Assembly: GCA_027533395.1 (NCBI GenBank)
Contig: JAPZUF010000002.1
Coordinates: 62,001-126,000 of the forward strand
Reading direction: 5' to 3'
DNA from: Cyclobacteriaceae bacterium
GTDB lineage: Bacteria; Bacteroidota; Bacteroidia; Cytophagales; Cyclobacteriaceae
DNA length: 64,000 nt
This document shows, in pieces, positions 1-9,255 of the stretch. Position numbers and translations under genes: made by a program. The notes under the pieces are model-generated. The model had not been told where the DNA came from, ran no database searches, and worked only from the letters and a program-made list of their open reading frames with translations. Numbering within the stretch: the first letter of the stretch is position 1; every line of letters starts with the position of its first letter.

Positions 1-1422
1 AAATTCCCTGGCAAGATTGAATTCGAAGGTTTGAGAACTATTGATAGCACCGATAACGATGGCAACAAAGTGCAAATCGTTATGGGTCGTACAGGTGAAA
101 TCAGAATTGTTGATAAGGAAGGAAGAGTGTTGATAACCAATAACGTTCCTTATGGCGCATTCTTAAAAGTAAAAGAAGGAGATACAGTAGAGAAAGGTCA
201 GGAACTTTGCTTCTGGGATCCTTACAACGCGGTAATTCTTTCTGAGTTTGATGGTGAAATCGCTTATGAATCCATCATCGAAGGCGTTACTTACAAAGAA
301 GAATCTGATGAACAGACAGGACACAGAGAAAAAGTAATTACTGATACACGCGATAAAACTAAGAACCCTGCTATCATTGTAAAAGGTAAAAACGAAACCA
401 AGGGATATAACATTCCTGTGGGCGCTCACTTAGCAGTTGATGAAGGCGATAAAATTAAAGCTGGTCAAGTGTTAGCAAAGATTCCTCGTACAATGGGTAA
501 GTCTCGCGACATTACTGGTGGTCTTCCTCGAGTAACAGAATTGTTCGAAGCGCGTAACCCTTCTAACCCTGCGGTAGTAAGCGAGATTGATGGTGTAGTA
601 ACGTATGGAGGCATCAAGCGTGGTAACAGAGAAATCTTTATCGAATCACGTGATGGTGTACAGAAGCGTTATTTAGTACCTCTTTCTAAACACATTCTTG
701 TTCAGGATAATGACTTTGTAAAAGCAGGTCAGCCATTATCTGATGGTTCTATCACACCTTCTGATATTTTGGCGATAAAGGGTCCTACAGCAGTGCAAGA
801 ATACTTAGTGAATGAAATTCAGGAAGTATATCGTTTGCAAGGTGTGAAGATCAATGACAAACACATCGAATGTATTGTGAGCCAAATGATGCAAAAAGTT
901 GAAATCATTGATTCAGGAGACACAAGCTTCTTGCCTGGTGAAATGGTTGATAAACTTAACTTCAGAGAAGAGAATGATTTAATTCTTGATAAGAAAGTGG
1001 TAATGGAGCCAGGAAGTTCGGATAAGTTTAAGCCTGGTCAAATTATTACAGCAAGAGAGTTAAGAGACGAAAATTCTCAATTGAAGCGTAAAGATTTAAA
1101 ACTTGTAGAGGTACGTGATGCGCAAGCTGCAGTGTCTCGTCCAACTTTGCAAGGTATTACGCAGGCGTCATTGAAAACTGAAAGCTGGTTGTCTGCTGCA
1201 TCGTTCCAGGAAACAACTAAAGTATTAAGCGAAGCAGCGATTCGTGGTAAGGCAGATCAATTAAATGGTTTGAAAGAAAACGTAATCGTAGGTCACTTAA
1301 TACCTGCTGGTACAGGTCAGCGTAAATTCAATGATTTAATCGTAACACATAAAGACGAATACGAAGCATTGAGAACAGCTCCTGAAAGAACTTCTCGCAA
1401 AGAGAAAGAGCTACAAGACTAA
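1..1422 (+). CDS. rpoC: RNA polymerase beta' subunit, C-terminal part (5' end outside window)
   Basis: The frame is open from base 1, so this is the last 473 codons of a gene that begins upstream. It encodes the C-terminal part of the beta' subunit, which forms the active-site cleft of RNA polymerase with beta. Visible hallmarks are [14 protein letters not shown] near residue 170, and [14 protein letters not shown] followed by [13 protein letters not shown] near the C-terminus. Both are strongly conserved in bacterial beta'. The gene ends in a basic tail and is followed 18 bases later by a perfect hairpin that looks like its terminator. The rest of the rpoBC operon should lie just outside the window. 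Confidence 0.97.
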   Translation, partial: KFPGKIEFEGLRTIDSTDNDGNKVQIVMGRTGEIRIVDKEGRVLITNNVPYGAFLKVKEGDTVEKGQELCFWDPYNAVILSEFDGEIAYESIIEGVTYKEESDEQTGHREKVITDTRDKTKNPAIIVKGKNETKGYNIPVGAHLAVDEGDKIKAGQVLAKIPRTMGKSRDITGGLPRVTELFEARNPSNPAVVSEIDGVVTYGGIKRGNREIFIESRDGVQKRYLVPLSKHILVQDNDFVKAGQPLSDGSITPSDILAIKGPTAVQEYLVNEIQEVYRLQGVKINDKHIECIVSQMMQKVEIIDSGDTSFLPGEMVDKLNFREENDLILDKKVVMEPGSSDKFKPGQIITARELRDENSQLKRKDLKLVEVRDAQAAVSRPTLQGITQASLKTESWLSAASFQETTKVLSEAAIRGKADQLNGLKENVIVGHLIPAGTGQRKFNDLIVTHKDEYEALRTAPERTSRKEKELQD

Positions 1423-1439
1423 TTTATAAATGAATAATT

Positions 1440-1479
1440 ATGAAAAGTGCTGATGAATAAATTCGTCAGCACTTTTCAT
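1440..1479 (+). terminator. Intrinsic terminator after rpoC
   Basis: A perfect 14-bp inverted repeat (1440-1453 with 1466-1479, loop of 12) contains AAAAGTGCTGA and its complement TCAGCACTTTT. The T-run is part of the right arm. It separates rpoC from the DUF3467 gene. Confidence 0.8.
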
Positions 1480-1576
1480 TTAAGGCCTCACCCTGACACT
1501 TTACAAAGGAGAAGGAGTGATTGTTTAAATTATAAACAATTTTGAATTTTGAGTTTAATAATTTTGAATAAAATTT

Positions 1577-1906
1577 ATGTCAGACGAAAAAAATAAACCG
1601 AATCCTAACCAACAACAAATCAATATTGAATTGACTGAAGAAGTTGCAGAAGGAATTTATTCAAATCTAGCTATGATAGCACATTCTAATTCTGAATTTG
1701 TTATCGATTTTATTCGCTTGATGCCGGGTGTGCCAAAGGCAAAAGTGAAATCAAGAATTGTGATTACACCAGAGCACGCTATACGCTTATTGGCTGCTTT
1801 ACGCGATAACATTGATAAGTACGAAGACTCATTCGGGCCGATTAAGCAAACACAAGATGCACCTAAATTCCCAATCAATTTTGGTGGAACAATGGGGCAA
1901 GCGTAA
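1577..1906 (+). CDS. DUF3467 domain protein
   Basis: A small soluble protein of 109 residues. Nearly all of it matches the DUF3467 pattern as I know it: an N-terminal stretch of charged and Gln residues, then INIELTEEVAEGIYSNLAMI, SEFVIDFIRLMPGVPKAKV and a C-terminal region ending in an EDSFGPI-like motif. The biochemical role of the family is not known to me. The gene usually sits next to rpoC in Bacteroidota, as here, which suggests a role tied to transcription or translation. Its own terminator follows at 1926-1953. No clear Shine-Dalgarno sequence is seen, which is normal for this phylum. Confidence 0.88.
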   Translation: MSDEKNKPNPNQQQINIELTEEVAEGIYSNLAMIAHSNSEFVIDFIRLMPGVPKAKVKSRIVITPEHAIRLLAALRDNIDKYEDSFGPIKQTQDAPKFPINFGGTMGQA

Positions 1907-1925
1907 TTTTTAACTATCCTCATTT

Positions 1926-1953
1926 AAAGTCCGCGATTTATATCTTGGACTTT
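1926..1953 (+). terminator. Terminator after the DUF3467 gene (AAAGTCC family)
   Basis: AAAGTCC (1926-1932) pairs with GGACTTT (1947-1953). The inner bases GAT/ATC also pair around the loop TTAT, and five more T follow. The stem sequence recurs in the terminators at 19511 and 31216. Confidence 0.75.
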
Positions 1954-2006
1954 TTTTATAGGATGAGTGTTAAACTTAACATCTTGTTATTTTTTTCAAT
2001 AAAAAA

Positions 2007-2033
2007 AGGAGAGGCACCCCTTGCACCTCTCCT
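2007..2033 (-). terminator. Intrinsic terminator of pckG
   Basis: AGGAGAGG (2007-2014) pairs with CCTCTCCT (2026-2033). Read on the minus strand, the GC-rich stem is followed directly by a run of T. It lies 24 bases past the pckG stop codon. Confidence 0.8.
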
Positions 2034-2057
2034 GCGAATTAAAACGAGTTTAATTCA

Positions 2058-3887
2058 CTAAACTGTTTCAGGTTCCAATTTCCATTGCGCTGCTGATCTC
2101 CATAGAGAAGACAACATCAGCTCGCGCATGAAAATATATTCCTTTGGTAATTTATCGTACATGCGTTCGAACAACTCAGCGTGTGATAACAATTCTTGTT
2201 TCCACGCTTCGCGGTCGATTGTCATCAGTTTATCAAAATCTTTTTTTGTGAAAGAATCTAATCCATTCCAATCAATGTCTTCATAGTGTGGCATCCAACC
2301 AATCGGACTTTCCACAGCACTTGCTCTTCCTTTAACACGTTGTATAATCCATTTCAAAATTCTGATGTTATCACCAAAGCCTGGCCACGCAAAATTTCCT
2401 TGTTCATCTTTTCTAAACCAATTCACATTAAAAATTCTTGGTGGTGAAGGTAAATCGCGACCAAACTGTAACCAATGATTGAAATAATCTGCGATGTGAT
2501 AACCACAGAAAGGCAACATAGCGAATGGATCTCGTCTTACTTTGCCTTGCTCACCAAACGCAGCAGCAGTAGTTTCAGAACCCATAGTGGAAGCTGCATA
2601 TACACCATAGGCCCAGTTGATTGATTGATAAACCAAAGGAACAGTTGTGCTTCTTCTGCCTCCGAAAATGAATGCAGCAATTGGAACGCCATTCGGATTT
2701 TCCCAATCAGGATCTAAACTTGGATTTTGTGAGGCAGCGACTGTAAAGCGAGAGTTAGCATGTGCTACAGGTTTACCACTGGTAGGATCCCATTTTTTTC
2801 CACTCCAATCGATGATATCTTTGGGTACTTCTTTGCTTAATCCTTCCCACCATACATCGCCATCAGGTGTAACGCCAACATTGGTAAAGATGGTATTTTT
2901 AGCAATCGTTTTAATGGCATTGGGATTTGTTTTTTCATTTGTGCCTGGTGCAACACCAAAATATCCTGCTTCGGGGTTGATAGCATATAGCTGACCGTCT
3001 TTTCCAGGTTTTATCCAAGCGATATCATCACCAACTGTTGTGATCTTCCAATCGGAAAATTCTTTTGGGGGTATGAGCATAGCAAAATTTGTTTTTCCAC
3101 ATGCGCTTGGAAAAGCAGCCGCTAAGTATGTTTTTTCTTTTTCAGGACTTTCAACACCCATAATCAACATGTGTTCTGCGAGCCAACCTTCTTCTTGCGC
3201 CATGTTCGATGCGATGCGGAGCGCAAAACATTTTTTACCTAATAAGGCATTACCACCATAACCACTACCATAACTTACAATTGATTTCTCTTCAGGATAG
3301 TGAACAATATATTTGAGCGTTGGATTGCACGGCCATTTCACGTCTTGTTGTCCGGCTAGTAGTGGTGCACCAACTGTGTGTAAGCATTTAACAAAATTTC
3401 CATCATCACCTAAAATTTCTAAAACTCGTGTGCCTACACGCGTCATGATGTGCATGTTTACTACAACATATTCAGAGTCTGTAATTTCCACACCAATTTG
3501 CGACATAGGTGAACCTACTGGCCCCATGCTGAAAGGGATAACATACATCGTGCGGCCCTTCATGGCTCCAGCCATTACTTTATTTAATTCTGCTTTCATA
3601 GTTACAGGATCCATCCAATTGTTGGTAGGGCCTGCGTTTTCTTTTTTACGAGAACAGATAAAAGTTCTGTCTTCCACACGTGCTACATCGCTAGGGTCAG
3701 AGAAACAAGCAAATGAATTGGGTCTTTTTTGTTCATTCAGTTTAATGAAGGTTCCTTTTTGAACAAGCATATTACACATTTCATCGTACTCGGTTTTAGA
3801 ACCATCACACCATTTTACTTGGTCAGGGTTCACTAATGCTTTTACTTCATCAATCCATTTTAAGAGAGCAGCGTTGTTCGTTTTCAT
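2058..3887 (-). CDS. pckG: Phosphoenolpyruvate carboxykinase (GTP)
   Basis: Converts oxaloacetate and GTP to phosphoenolpyruvate, CO2 and GDP, the entry step of gluconeogenesis, in the cytosol. The 609-residue length and the P-loop [11 protein letters not shown] (about residues 258-268) mark the GTP-dependent class, not the shorter ATP-dependent class. [16 protein letters not shown] and [18 protein letters not shown] are further family blocks. An ATG nine codons upstream (3914) lies inside the -7 box of a good promoter (3908-3936), so I place the start at 3887. The gene is divergent from a dicarboxylate transporter operon, which fits growth on C4 acids. It has its own terminator. Confidence 0.96.
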   Translation of the reverse strand: MKTNNAALLKWIDEVKALVNPDQVKWCDGSKTEYDEMCNMLVQKGTFIKLNEQKRPNSFACFSDPSDVARVEDRTFICSRKKENAGPTNNWMDPVTMKAELNKVMAGAMKGRTMYVIPFSMGPVGSPMSQIGVEITDSEYVVVNMHIMTRVGTRVLEILGDDGNFVKCLHTVGAPLLAGQQDVKWPCNPTLKYIVHYPEEKSIVSYGSGYGGNALLGKKCFALRIASNMAQEEGWLAEHMLIMGVESPEKEKTYLAAAFPSACGKTNFAMLIPPKEFSDWKITTVGDDIAWIKPGKDGQLYAINPEAGYFGVAPGTNEKTNPNAIKTIAKNTIFTNVGVTPDGDVWWEGLSKEVPKDIIDWSGKKWDPTSGKPVAHANSRFTVAASQNPSLDPDWENPNGVPIAAFIFGGRRSTTVPLVYQSINWAYGVYAASTMGSETTAAAFGEQGKVRRDPFAMLPFCGYHIADYFNHWLQFGRDLPSPPRIFNVNWFRKDEQGNFAWPGFGDNIRILKWIIQRVKGRASAVESPIGWMPHYEDIDWNGLDSFTKKDFDKLMTIDREAWKQELLSHAELFERMYDKLPKEYIFMRELMLSSLWRSAAQWKLEPETV

Positions 3888-3907
3888 AATTTTCGCTTTT
3901 GTTGCCC

Positions 3908-3936
3908 CAAACATATATGCAGAATTGTATATGCAA
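3908..3936 (-). promoter_or_regulatory. Promoter of pckG (TTG-N18-TATGTTTG)
   Basis: On the minus strand TTG (3936-3934) is followed after 18 bases by TATGTTTG (3915-3908), an exact match to the Bacteroidota -33/-7 form. The predicted start of transcription is near 3902, leaving a leader of about 15 bases before the ATG at 3887. The upstream ATG at 3914 would not be transcribed from this promoter. Confidence 0.65.
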
Positions 3937-4009
3937 CATGAGATTTGTCAGTCTTAATTTTTCTTGTGTTAAAGTTTGATTATAAAAAAAATTCCTGACT
4001 TTAAAAATC

Positions 4010-4021
4010 TTCGAATTCGAA
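4010..4021. promoter_or_regulatory. 12-bp perfect palindrome between pckG and the transporter operon
   Basis: TTCGAATTCGAA is a perfect palindrome in the 261-bp gap between divergent genes. It lies upstream of both promoters (3908-3936 and 4093-4126), a position suited to a shared regulator. No regulator is identified. Confidence 0.35.
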
Positions 4022-4092
4022 TTAGTCTATCGTTTGCGGAAATTTTATTTCATTAACCATCTGATAAATATCAAAATAAGAAGTGATAATGA

Positions 4093-4126
4093 TTGGTAAG
4101 CATAACTGTTTGACTGAGTACGTTTG
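4093..4126 (+). promoter_or_regulatory. Promoter of the SLC13/histidine kinase operon
   Basis: TTG (4093-4095) and TACGTTTG (4119-4126) are separated by 23 bases, the upper end of the accepted spacing. The -7 box matches TAnnTTTG exactly and lies 22 bases before the ATG at 4149. Confidence 0.5.
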
Positions 4127-4148
4127 ATACAGATTAAACAATTTTTAT

Positions 4149-5585
4149 ATGCGCACCTTGCGTTCTTTGCAATCGGCAAAAAGATTAAAGTTGATTATTG
4201 CTCTGGTTATCCCTTCGATTATTTTGATTTTACCAACGAGTGTTTTTCCATTTGATGGTTTAACCATCATTCAACAAAGAGTTATCGCGCTTTTCTTTTT
4301 GGCTGCTTTATTTTGGGTGTTAGAACCGATTCCTATTTTTGCAACATCAGTTTTACTGATAACACTCGAGTTAATTCTATTATCAGATAGTGGCTTATCA
4401 TTGTTACAACATCCTGCTGATGCTTCATTTGGAAACATGCTTTCTTATAAAGAAATCATGGCAACTTTTGCATCACCAGTAATATTGTTATTCCTAGGTG
4501 GATTTTTTTTAGCTGAAGCAGCGAGTAAGTATAGATTAGACCAAAACATAGCCGGATTGTTATTGCCCAAGTTTGGTAAGAATCCAAAAATAGTTTTGTT
4601 GGGACTTATGAGTTTATCTGCGGTGTTTTCCATGTTCATGAGTAACACTGCTACAACAGCCATGATGTTGGCGATCATCATTCCTTTACTTAAAACATTT
4701 CCTGCAGAGGATAAATCGAAGATTGCATTTATTTTGGGAATTCCCTTCGCTGCTAATCTGGGAGGTTTAGGAACACCCATAGGTACTCCACCTAACGCAA
4801 TTGCTTTAAAATTTTTATCTGATGCGCACCTTACTTTTGGTAAATGGATGGCTTTTGGTGTGCCTATTGTTTTAGTGATGTTGGTATTGTGTTGGTTATT
4901 GATGATTGCATTTTTTCCTGCATCTTCCAAAGAAGTTAACTTATCTATTAAAGTCGATTTTCTCAAAACACCGAAAGCTAAACTAGTTTACCTGACATTT
5001 ATCATTACCATTTTGCTTTGGCTTTTAGATTTTGCACACGGCATGAACAGTTACGTAGTGGCTATGATTCCAGTATGTGTTTTTATTACTACTGGTGTAA
5101 TCAACAAAGAAGATCTAAAAGGAATTTCATGGGATGTGTTATGGTTAGTGTCGGGAGGTATTGCATTAGGTTTAGCATTAGAAAAAACAGGTTTAGCAAC
5201 TCTGGTCATTCAATCTATTCCATTTGATCAATTTCATCCTTATGCTGTCTTTACTTTTTGTTCTTTAATCGGTCTAATCATGGCTAACTTTATGTCGCAT
5301 ACTGCTACTGCTAACTTGTTGTTACCCTTAATGGCAACTATCGGAACTAGTATCGCCAACATGCAACAAGTTGGAGGTTCAGTTTATATGGTGGTAGCTA
5401 CAACTTTTTGTATTTCATTAGGGATGTCGTTACCAATTAGTTCTCCGCCAAATGCATTGGCAAATGCAACGGGTTTGGTACAAACAAAAGATATGGCAAA
5501 GGTTGGCGTTTTGGTTGGCATAATAGGATGGCTTTTAGTTTTAGGAATGATGATAATTTTATACCTGATTGATTTTCTTTCATGA
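4149..5585 (+). CDS. SLC13/DASS family sodium-coupled dicarboxylate (anion) transporter
   Basis: An inner-membrane carrier of 478 residues with about 11-12 hydrophobic segments. The two family signatures are present once in each half: SNTATTAMM near residue 163 and SHTATANLLLP near residue 381. These form the substrate and sodium sites in this family. GLGTPIGTPPNAIAL follows the first signature, and SLPISSPPNALANATG the second. Likely substrates are succinate, malate, fumarate or a related anion, but the sequence alone does not fix them. The stop codon overlaps the start of the next gene (ATGA at 5582-5585), so the transporter and the kinase are translationally coupled. The position facing pckG supports a C4-acid substrate. 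Confidence 0.9.
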   Translation: MRTLRSLQSAKRLKLIIALVIPSIILILPTSVFPFDGLTIIQQRVIALFFLAALFWVLEPIPIFATSVLLITLELILLSDSGLSLLQHPADASFGNMLSYKEIMATFASPVILLFLGGFFLAEAASKYRLDQNIAGLLLPKFGKNPKIVLLGLMSLSAVFSMFMSNTATTAMMLAIIIPLLKTFPAEDKSKIAFILGIPFAANLGGLGTPIGTPPNAIALKFLSDAHLTFGKWMAFGVPIVLVMLVLCWLLMIAFFPASSKEVNLSIKVDFLKTPKAKLVYLTFIITILLWLLDFAHGMNSYVVAMIPVCVFITTGVINKEDLKGISWDVLWLVSGGIALGLALEKTGLATLVIQSIPFDQFHPYAVFTFCSLIGLIMANFMSHTATANLLLPLMATIGTSIANMQQVGGSVYMVVATTFCISLGMSLPISSPPNALANATGLVQTKDMAKVGVLVGIIGWLLVLGMMIILYLIDFLS

Positions 5586-6919
5586 GCAATGCCTTTCAAA
5601 CAGCCAGAAAATTGGCAGAATTAAAAACAAGATATTTCTCTAATGAGAAGAGGATATTGGTATTGAAACAAGGAGATTTTTTGCTTAAAGGAGAAGAGCA
5701 CAACGACAAATTGTTTTTGATTCTGGATGGAACGTTAAGTTGTTATTTAAAAAATGAAGAAGGTAAGAATTATGAAGTAATGAAAAGTACACGTAATATG
5801 TTTCTAGGGGTGTACAGTTTTTTTAGTTATGAGCAAAAATCATATCTCACCGTTATTGCAGATACTAACGTGCGCTTGTCTTATATAGAAAGAAGTGATC
5901 CGGTTGTTGAAAATGATATGTTTGCTACCGATTTTCTTCCTGTTATTGTAAACGAAATTTATTTGCGACAGACTTTAACACAACAAATGAGTCGTGAAAA
6001 ACAAGCAGCCATCCAAAAATTATATGAATCAGAAAAAATGATTTTACTCGGTCAGTTGGCAGCGGGGCTTGCACATGAGTTAAATAATGCCATAGGAATA
6101 TTAGAAAGAAACACTTCTTGGTTAATGGAAAGGATTTCAAACAATTGGATACCGGAAAGTTTACAATCAATTTTTAACACAACCATTGTGGGCGGACTAT
6201 CATTCAATTCACAACAAATAAGAGAACGTGCACATTGGTTGGAAGAAAAGTATAAGTTGTCTCCCAAACTCTCTAAACAACTGGCTAAAACTAATTTAAC
6301 GGAAAAGGAATTAAAAATTGTGATACAGGGTGGTGCTAAAACATATGAGTTGATAAACGACACAACAGAACTAGCAGGTGTATTGCATGATATGCAAATT
6401 GCAGCACAGCAAGCAACGCACGTAGTAAAGTCTGTAAAAGATTTAGGTGCTAATAGAAAAGTAGAAAAGGCCGAAGTGTTATTGGTAGATACTATTCAAC
6501 GAGCTTTGGTTCTATTGAAATCAGTTACAAAATCAGTTTCCCTTAATTTGGATATACGAACACAAGGAAAGATACTGGCAACTTCTGGAGATTGGGTACA
6601 GGTTTGGATTAACTTGATTAAAAATGCTTGCGAAAGTATGCTGCAAGCCAATCAAGTTTATCCTAAAATCAACATCAGTTTGTTTGAAACTGATAATCAT
6701 TATCAGGTAGAAATTACAGATAATGGAACAGGAATATCAACTGAAATTAGAGATAAAATTTTTCAACCAAGCTTCACCACTAAAGTAAGTGGTTTGTCTT
6801 TCGGGTTAGGATTGGGTTTATCTATCGTAAAAAGAATAGTTGATTCTTATAACGGTGGTATACAAGTAAATAGTAAACAAGGAGAAACAACATTTATCAT
6901 CACCATACCAAAAAATTAA
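5582..6919 (+). CDS. Cytosolic histidine kinase with N-terminal cNMP-binding-like domain
   Basis: A 445-residue kinase without membrane segments. Residues about 25-120 look like a cyclic-nucleotide-binding (Crp-like) beta barrel (VLKQGDFLLKGEE, LFLILDGTLSCYL). The phospho-acceptor helix is LAAGLAHELNNAIG near residue 160. It is followed by an unusually long helical insert of about 100 residues before the second DHp helix. The ATPase domain has an N box (WINLIKNACESM), a G1 box (ITDNGTGIS) and a glycine-rich GLGLGLSIVKRIV. With no sensor in the membrane, the signal is probably intracellular or comes from the upstream transporter. The cognate regulator starts 2 bases downstream. Confidence 0.88.
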   Translation: MSNAFQTARKLAELKTRYFSNEKRILVLKQGDFLLKGEEHNDKLFLILDGTLSCYLKNEEGKNYEVMKSTRNMFLGVYSFFSYEQKSYLTVIADTNVRLSYIERSDPVVENDMFATDFLPVIVNEIYLRQTLTQQMSREKQAAIQKLYESEKMILLGQLAAGLAHELNNAIGILERNTSWLMERISNNWIPESLQSIFNTTIVGGLSFNSQQIRERAHWLEEKYKLSPKLSKQLAKTNLTEKELKIVIQGGAKTYELINDTTELAGVLHDMQIAAQQATHVVKSVKDLGANRKVEKAEVLLVDTIQRALVLLKSVTKSVSLNLDIRTQGKILATSGDWVQVWINLIKNACESMLQANQVYPKINISLFETDNHYQVEITDNGTGISTEIRDKIFQPSFTTKVSGLSFGLGLGLSIVKRIVDSYNGGIQVNSKQGETTFIITIPKN

Positions 6920-6921
6920 TT

Positions 6922-7410
6922 ATGGAAAATTTAACAATCATTTTGGTGGAAGATCAACGCGAAGTGCTTCAAGCAATTGCAAAAGATTTAGAAAAATTTG
7001 AAGAATTAATTCGCATAGAAGAATGCGAATCAGCAGCAGAAGCTGAATCGGTAATGAAGCAAATCATAGATAGAGGTGATTATGTTGCGGTTATTGTATC
7101 TGACCATGTAATGCCCAACAAAAATGGAGTTGATTTTTTGATTGAAGTGAATACCAATCCAACTTTTAAAAGAACAAGAAAAATCTTATTAACTGCATTG
7201 GCCACCCATCAAGATACCATTCAAGCTATTAACAAAGCCAACATCGATTTGTATTTAGAGAAACCTTGGAAGAAAGAAGAGTTGGTTTTGGCAGTTAGCA
7301 CAATGTTAACTCATTTTATCCTCGATTCAGGACTAGCTTATACACCCTACGTAAGTTTACTCAACAGCGAAATCTTATTCACTAAATTAAGAAACGCAAG
7401 TGATGTTTAA
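6922..7410 (+). CDS. Single-domain response regulator
   Basis: A 162-residue receiver protein. The acidic pocket (VEDQ), phospho-acceptor Asp61 in VSDHVMPNKNGVDFL, the switch Thr in ILLTALA and the Lys in YLEKPW are all present. About 35 residues follow the receiver and form no recognised DNA-binding domain. Output must therefore be by protein contact, or by onward phosphotransfer. It is almost certainly the partner of the kinase 2 bases upstream. Its last bases overlap the start of the DUF2490 gene. Confidence 0.9.
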   Translation: MENLTIILVEDQREVLQAIAKDLEKFEELIRIEECESAAEAESVMKQIIDRGDYVAVIVSDHVMPNKNGVDFLIEVNTNPTFKRTRKILLTALATHQDTIQAINKANIDLYLEKPWKKEELVLAVSTMLTHFILDSGLAYTPYVSLLNSEILFTKLRNASDV

Positions 7411-8137
7411 GTTGCGAAATACAATAGTGCTTTATTTCTTTTTGGTAAGTTTAGTTTCATTAGCACAAACAAACAAGTCGATTAAAGCCAACAAACAAAT
7501 ATGGTTTGGGTACATGACATCAGCTCCAATAAATTCTCACTATTCGCTATGGAACGATTTTCATTTTGTACTTAAAGGATTTTGGGTAGCGCGAACCGGC
7601 TTAACGAGACATTGGGATAATGTGGCAGTAACCGGAGGTTTTGCCTATCTCGGCCTGCCTGTTTCATCAAACAATAGATCATTAAAAAGAAATGAGTATC
7701 GTCCGTGGGCACAAATCACCTGGAATACTACAACTCGTTCTCATCTATCTTTTAATACACGCATTCGGTACGATGCCAGATTCAGGCAAAAAGTATCAGA
7801 AGGTGAGTTAACAGATGATTACCCTTTTACCAACCGACTTCGTTTTGCATTTTCTGTGCGTTATACCTTCAATCCTGATGCTAAAAATTTGCCTTTATTT
7901 ACCCAGATTGGTTCCGAGTTCTTATTGAATTTTGGTAAAGAAGTTACTTACAATACCTTCGACCAGTTCCGTATCAATGCTACTATTGGTATAAGAATGA
8001 AAAGAATAACCATTCAAAGTGGTTATATGTATCGATTGGTACAAATTGGTCCGTATGCTTTTACAGGAAACCACACTTTATTGTGCTGGGTGAACCACCA
8101 AATCGATTGGTTTCATTCGGAAGTCACCCAGAAATAA
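7403..8137 (+). CDS. DUF2490 family outer-membrane or periplasmic protein
   Basis: 244 residues with a signal peptide (LYFFLVSLVSLAQ). Alternating aromatic and polar strands, such as IWFGYMTSAPINSHYSLWNDFHF in outline, suggest a small beta barrel. The pattern fits DUF2490, whose function is unknown. A GTG at 7400 is possible, but the ATG at 7403 is preferred. It overlaps the end of the response regulator by 8 bases and is the last gene of the transporter/kinase/regulator operon. It may be the outer-membrane partner of the transporter (inference). Confidence 0.75.
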   Translation: MFKLRNTIVLYFFLVSLVSLAQTNKSIKANKQIWFGYMTSAPINSHYSLWNDFHFVLKGFWVARTGLTRHWDNVAVTGGFAYLGLPVSSNNRSLKRNEYRPWAQITWNTTTRSHLSFNTRIRYDARFRQKVSEGELTDDYPFTNRLRFAFSVRYTFNPDAKNLPLFTQIGSEFLLNFGKEVTYNTFDQFRINATIGIRMKRITIQSGYMYRLVQIGPYAFTGNHTLLCWVNHQIDWFHSEVTQK

Positions 8138-8220
8138 CAAATTAAAGACCATCGGAAATAAAATTGGTAATTTTACCCCTTGTTTTTCAAGGAATTAACC
8201 TAAAATTCTTGGATTAATGT

Positions 8221-8250
8221 TTGCACCTTAAAAGGTTCTTAATACCTTTG
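8221..8250 (+). promoter_or_regulatory. Promoter of the rpsL-rpsG-fusA-rpsJ operon
   Basis: TTG (8221-8223), 19-base spacer, TACCTTTG (8243-8250): a consensus Bacteroidota promoter. Transcription should start near 8256, giving a leader of about 35 bases to the rpsL ATG at 8291. Confidence 0.75.
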
Positions 8251-8290
8251 CAGTCCTATTTTTGAACAGGTCTATAAAAACAAAGCATAA

Positions 8291-8713
8291 ATGCCTACCA
8301 TTCAGCAACTTGTGAGAAAAGGACGGACAAAGTTGACTTTCAAGTCGAAGTCACCCGCCCTTGATTCGAACCCGCAACGCAGAGGTGTTTGTACACGCGT
8401 GTACACAACAACACCTAAAAAGCCTAACTCAGCCATGAGAAAAGTGGCTCGTGTTCGCTTAACTAATCAAAAAGAAGTTAACGCCTATATCATGGGCGAA
8501 GGTCACAACCTACAAGAGCACTCAATCGTGTTGGTGCGTGGTGGTCGTGTGAAAGATTTACCGGGTGTTCGCTATCACATCGTGCGTGGCGCTCTCGATA
8601 CAGCCGGTGTTAACGGCCGTAAGCAGAGCCGATCTAAATATGGTGCAAAACGTCCTAAACCAGGTGCAGCAGCTCCAGCAGCAAAAGGTGCTCCGGCAAA
8701 AGGAAAAAAATAA
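8291..8713 (+). CDS. rpsL: 30S ribosomal protein S12
   Basis: S12 lies at the decoding centre and controls accuracy. [34 protein letters not shown] and [21 protein letters not shown] are diagnostic. The two lysines whose change gives streptomycin resistance (in TPKKPNS and in RVKDLPG) are wild type, so no resistance allele is seen. The C-terminus carries an Ala/Pro/Lys/Gly-rich extension of about 20 residues after KYGAKRPK, longer than in E. coli. First gene of the str operon. rpsG starts 11 bases after its stop. Confidence 0.98.
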   Translation: MPTIQQLVRKGRTKLTFKSKSPALDSNPQRRGVCTRVYTTTPKKPNSAMRKVARVRLTNQKEVNAYIMGEGHNLQEHSIVLVRGGRVKDLPGVRYHIVRGALDTAGVNGRKQSRSKYGAKRPKPGAAAPAAKGAPAKGKK

Positions 8714-8724
8714 TTCAGTAAGTC

Positions 8725-9192
8725 ATGAGAAAAGCAAAACCTAAAAAAAGATATCTTCTTCCTGACCCTAAATTTCAGGATACATTGGTAACTAAGTTTG
8801 TTAATTACCTTATGTATGATGGTAAGAAAAGTGTTTCATACAATATTTTCTATGATGCTGTTGCGCTAATAGAAAAGAAAACCAGTGAGAATGGACTGGA
8901 AGTATGGAAACGCGCATTAAACAATTTAATGCCAACTGTTGAGGTAAAATCAAGAAGAGTAGGGGGAGCCACTTTCCAGGTTCCAGTTGAAATCCGTCCT
9001 GAACGCAGAGTAAACTTAGGTATCAAATGGTTAATTGATTACTCTCGCTTACGCGGAGAAAAAACCATGACAGATAAATTAGCTGCTGAAATCATCGCAG
9101 CTTCTAAAGGTGAAGGCGCGGCCATCAAGAAAAAAGATGATACGCACCGCATGGCAGAAGCTAACAAAGCATTCTCACACTTCAGATTCTAA
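8725..9192 (+). CDS. rpsG: 30S ribosomal protein S7
   Basis: 155 residues, a normal length for S7, the primary binder of the 3' major domain of 16S rRNA. Family blocks seen: [46 protein letters not shown], and the C-terminal [16 protein letters not shown]. The stop codon is followed 10 bases later by a long hairpin that could reduce read-through into fusA. Confidence 0.97.
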   Translation: MRKAKPKKRYLLPDPKFQDTLVTKFVNYLMYDGKKSVSYNIFYDAVALIEKKTSENGLEVWKRALNNLMPTVEVKSRRVGGATFQVPVEIRPERRVNLGIKWLIDYSRLRGEKTMTDKLAAEIIAASKGEGAAIKKKDDTHRMAEANKAFSHFRF

Positions 9193-9202
9193 CAAATAAA
9201 GT

Positions 9203-9237
9203 AAAAAGCTTTGGGTCTCTCAGACTCAAAGCTTTTT
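9203..9237 (+). terminator. Terminator-like hairpin between rpsG and fusA (possible attenuator or processing site)
   Basis: The left arm AAAAAGCTTTGGGTCT (9203-9218) and right arm AGACTCAAAGCTTTTT (9222-9237) form a 16-bp stem with one G-U pair and a 3-base loop. It has the A-run/stem/T-run form of the true terminators in this window, yet lies inside the operon, 18 bases before the fusA ATG. It may cause partial termination or mark an RNA cleavage site. Confidence 0.7.
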
Positions 9238-9255
9238 GCTCAACATAAGAGACAA

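Noticed and set aside
8178-8192. CCTTG-TTTTT-CAAGG hairpin upstream of the rpsL promoter
   Set aside because: Short arms and no T-run on the transcribed side; probably not a terminator of the DUF2490 gene.
9211-9255. TTG-initiated N-terminal extension of EF-G
   Set aside because: The extra 15 residues are encoded by the intergenic hairpin, and the family start is MARDLKF at 9256.
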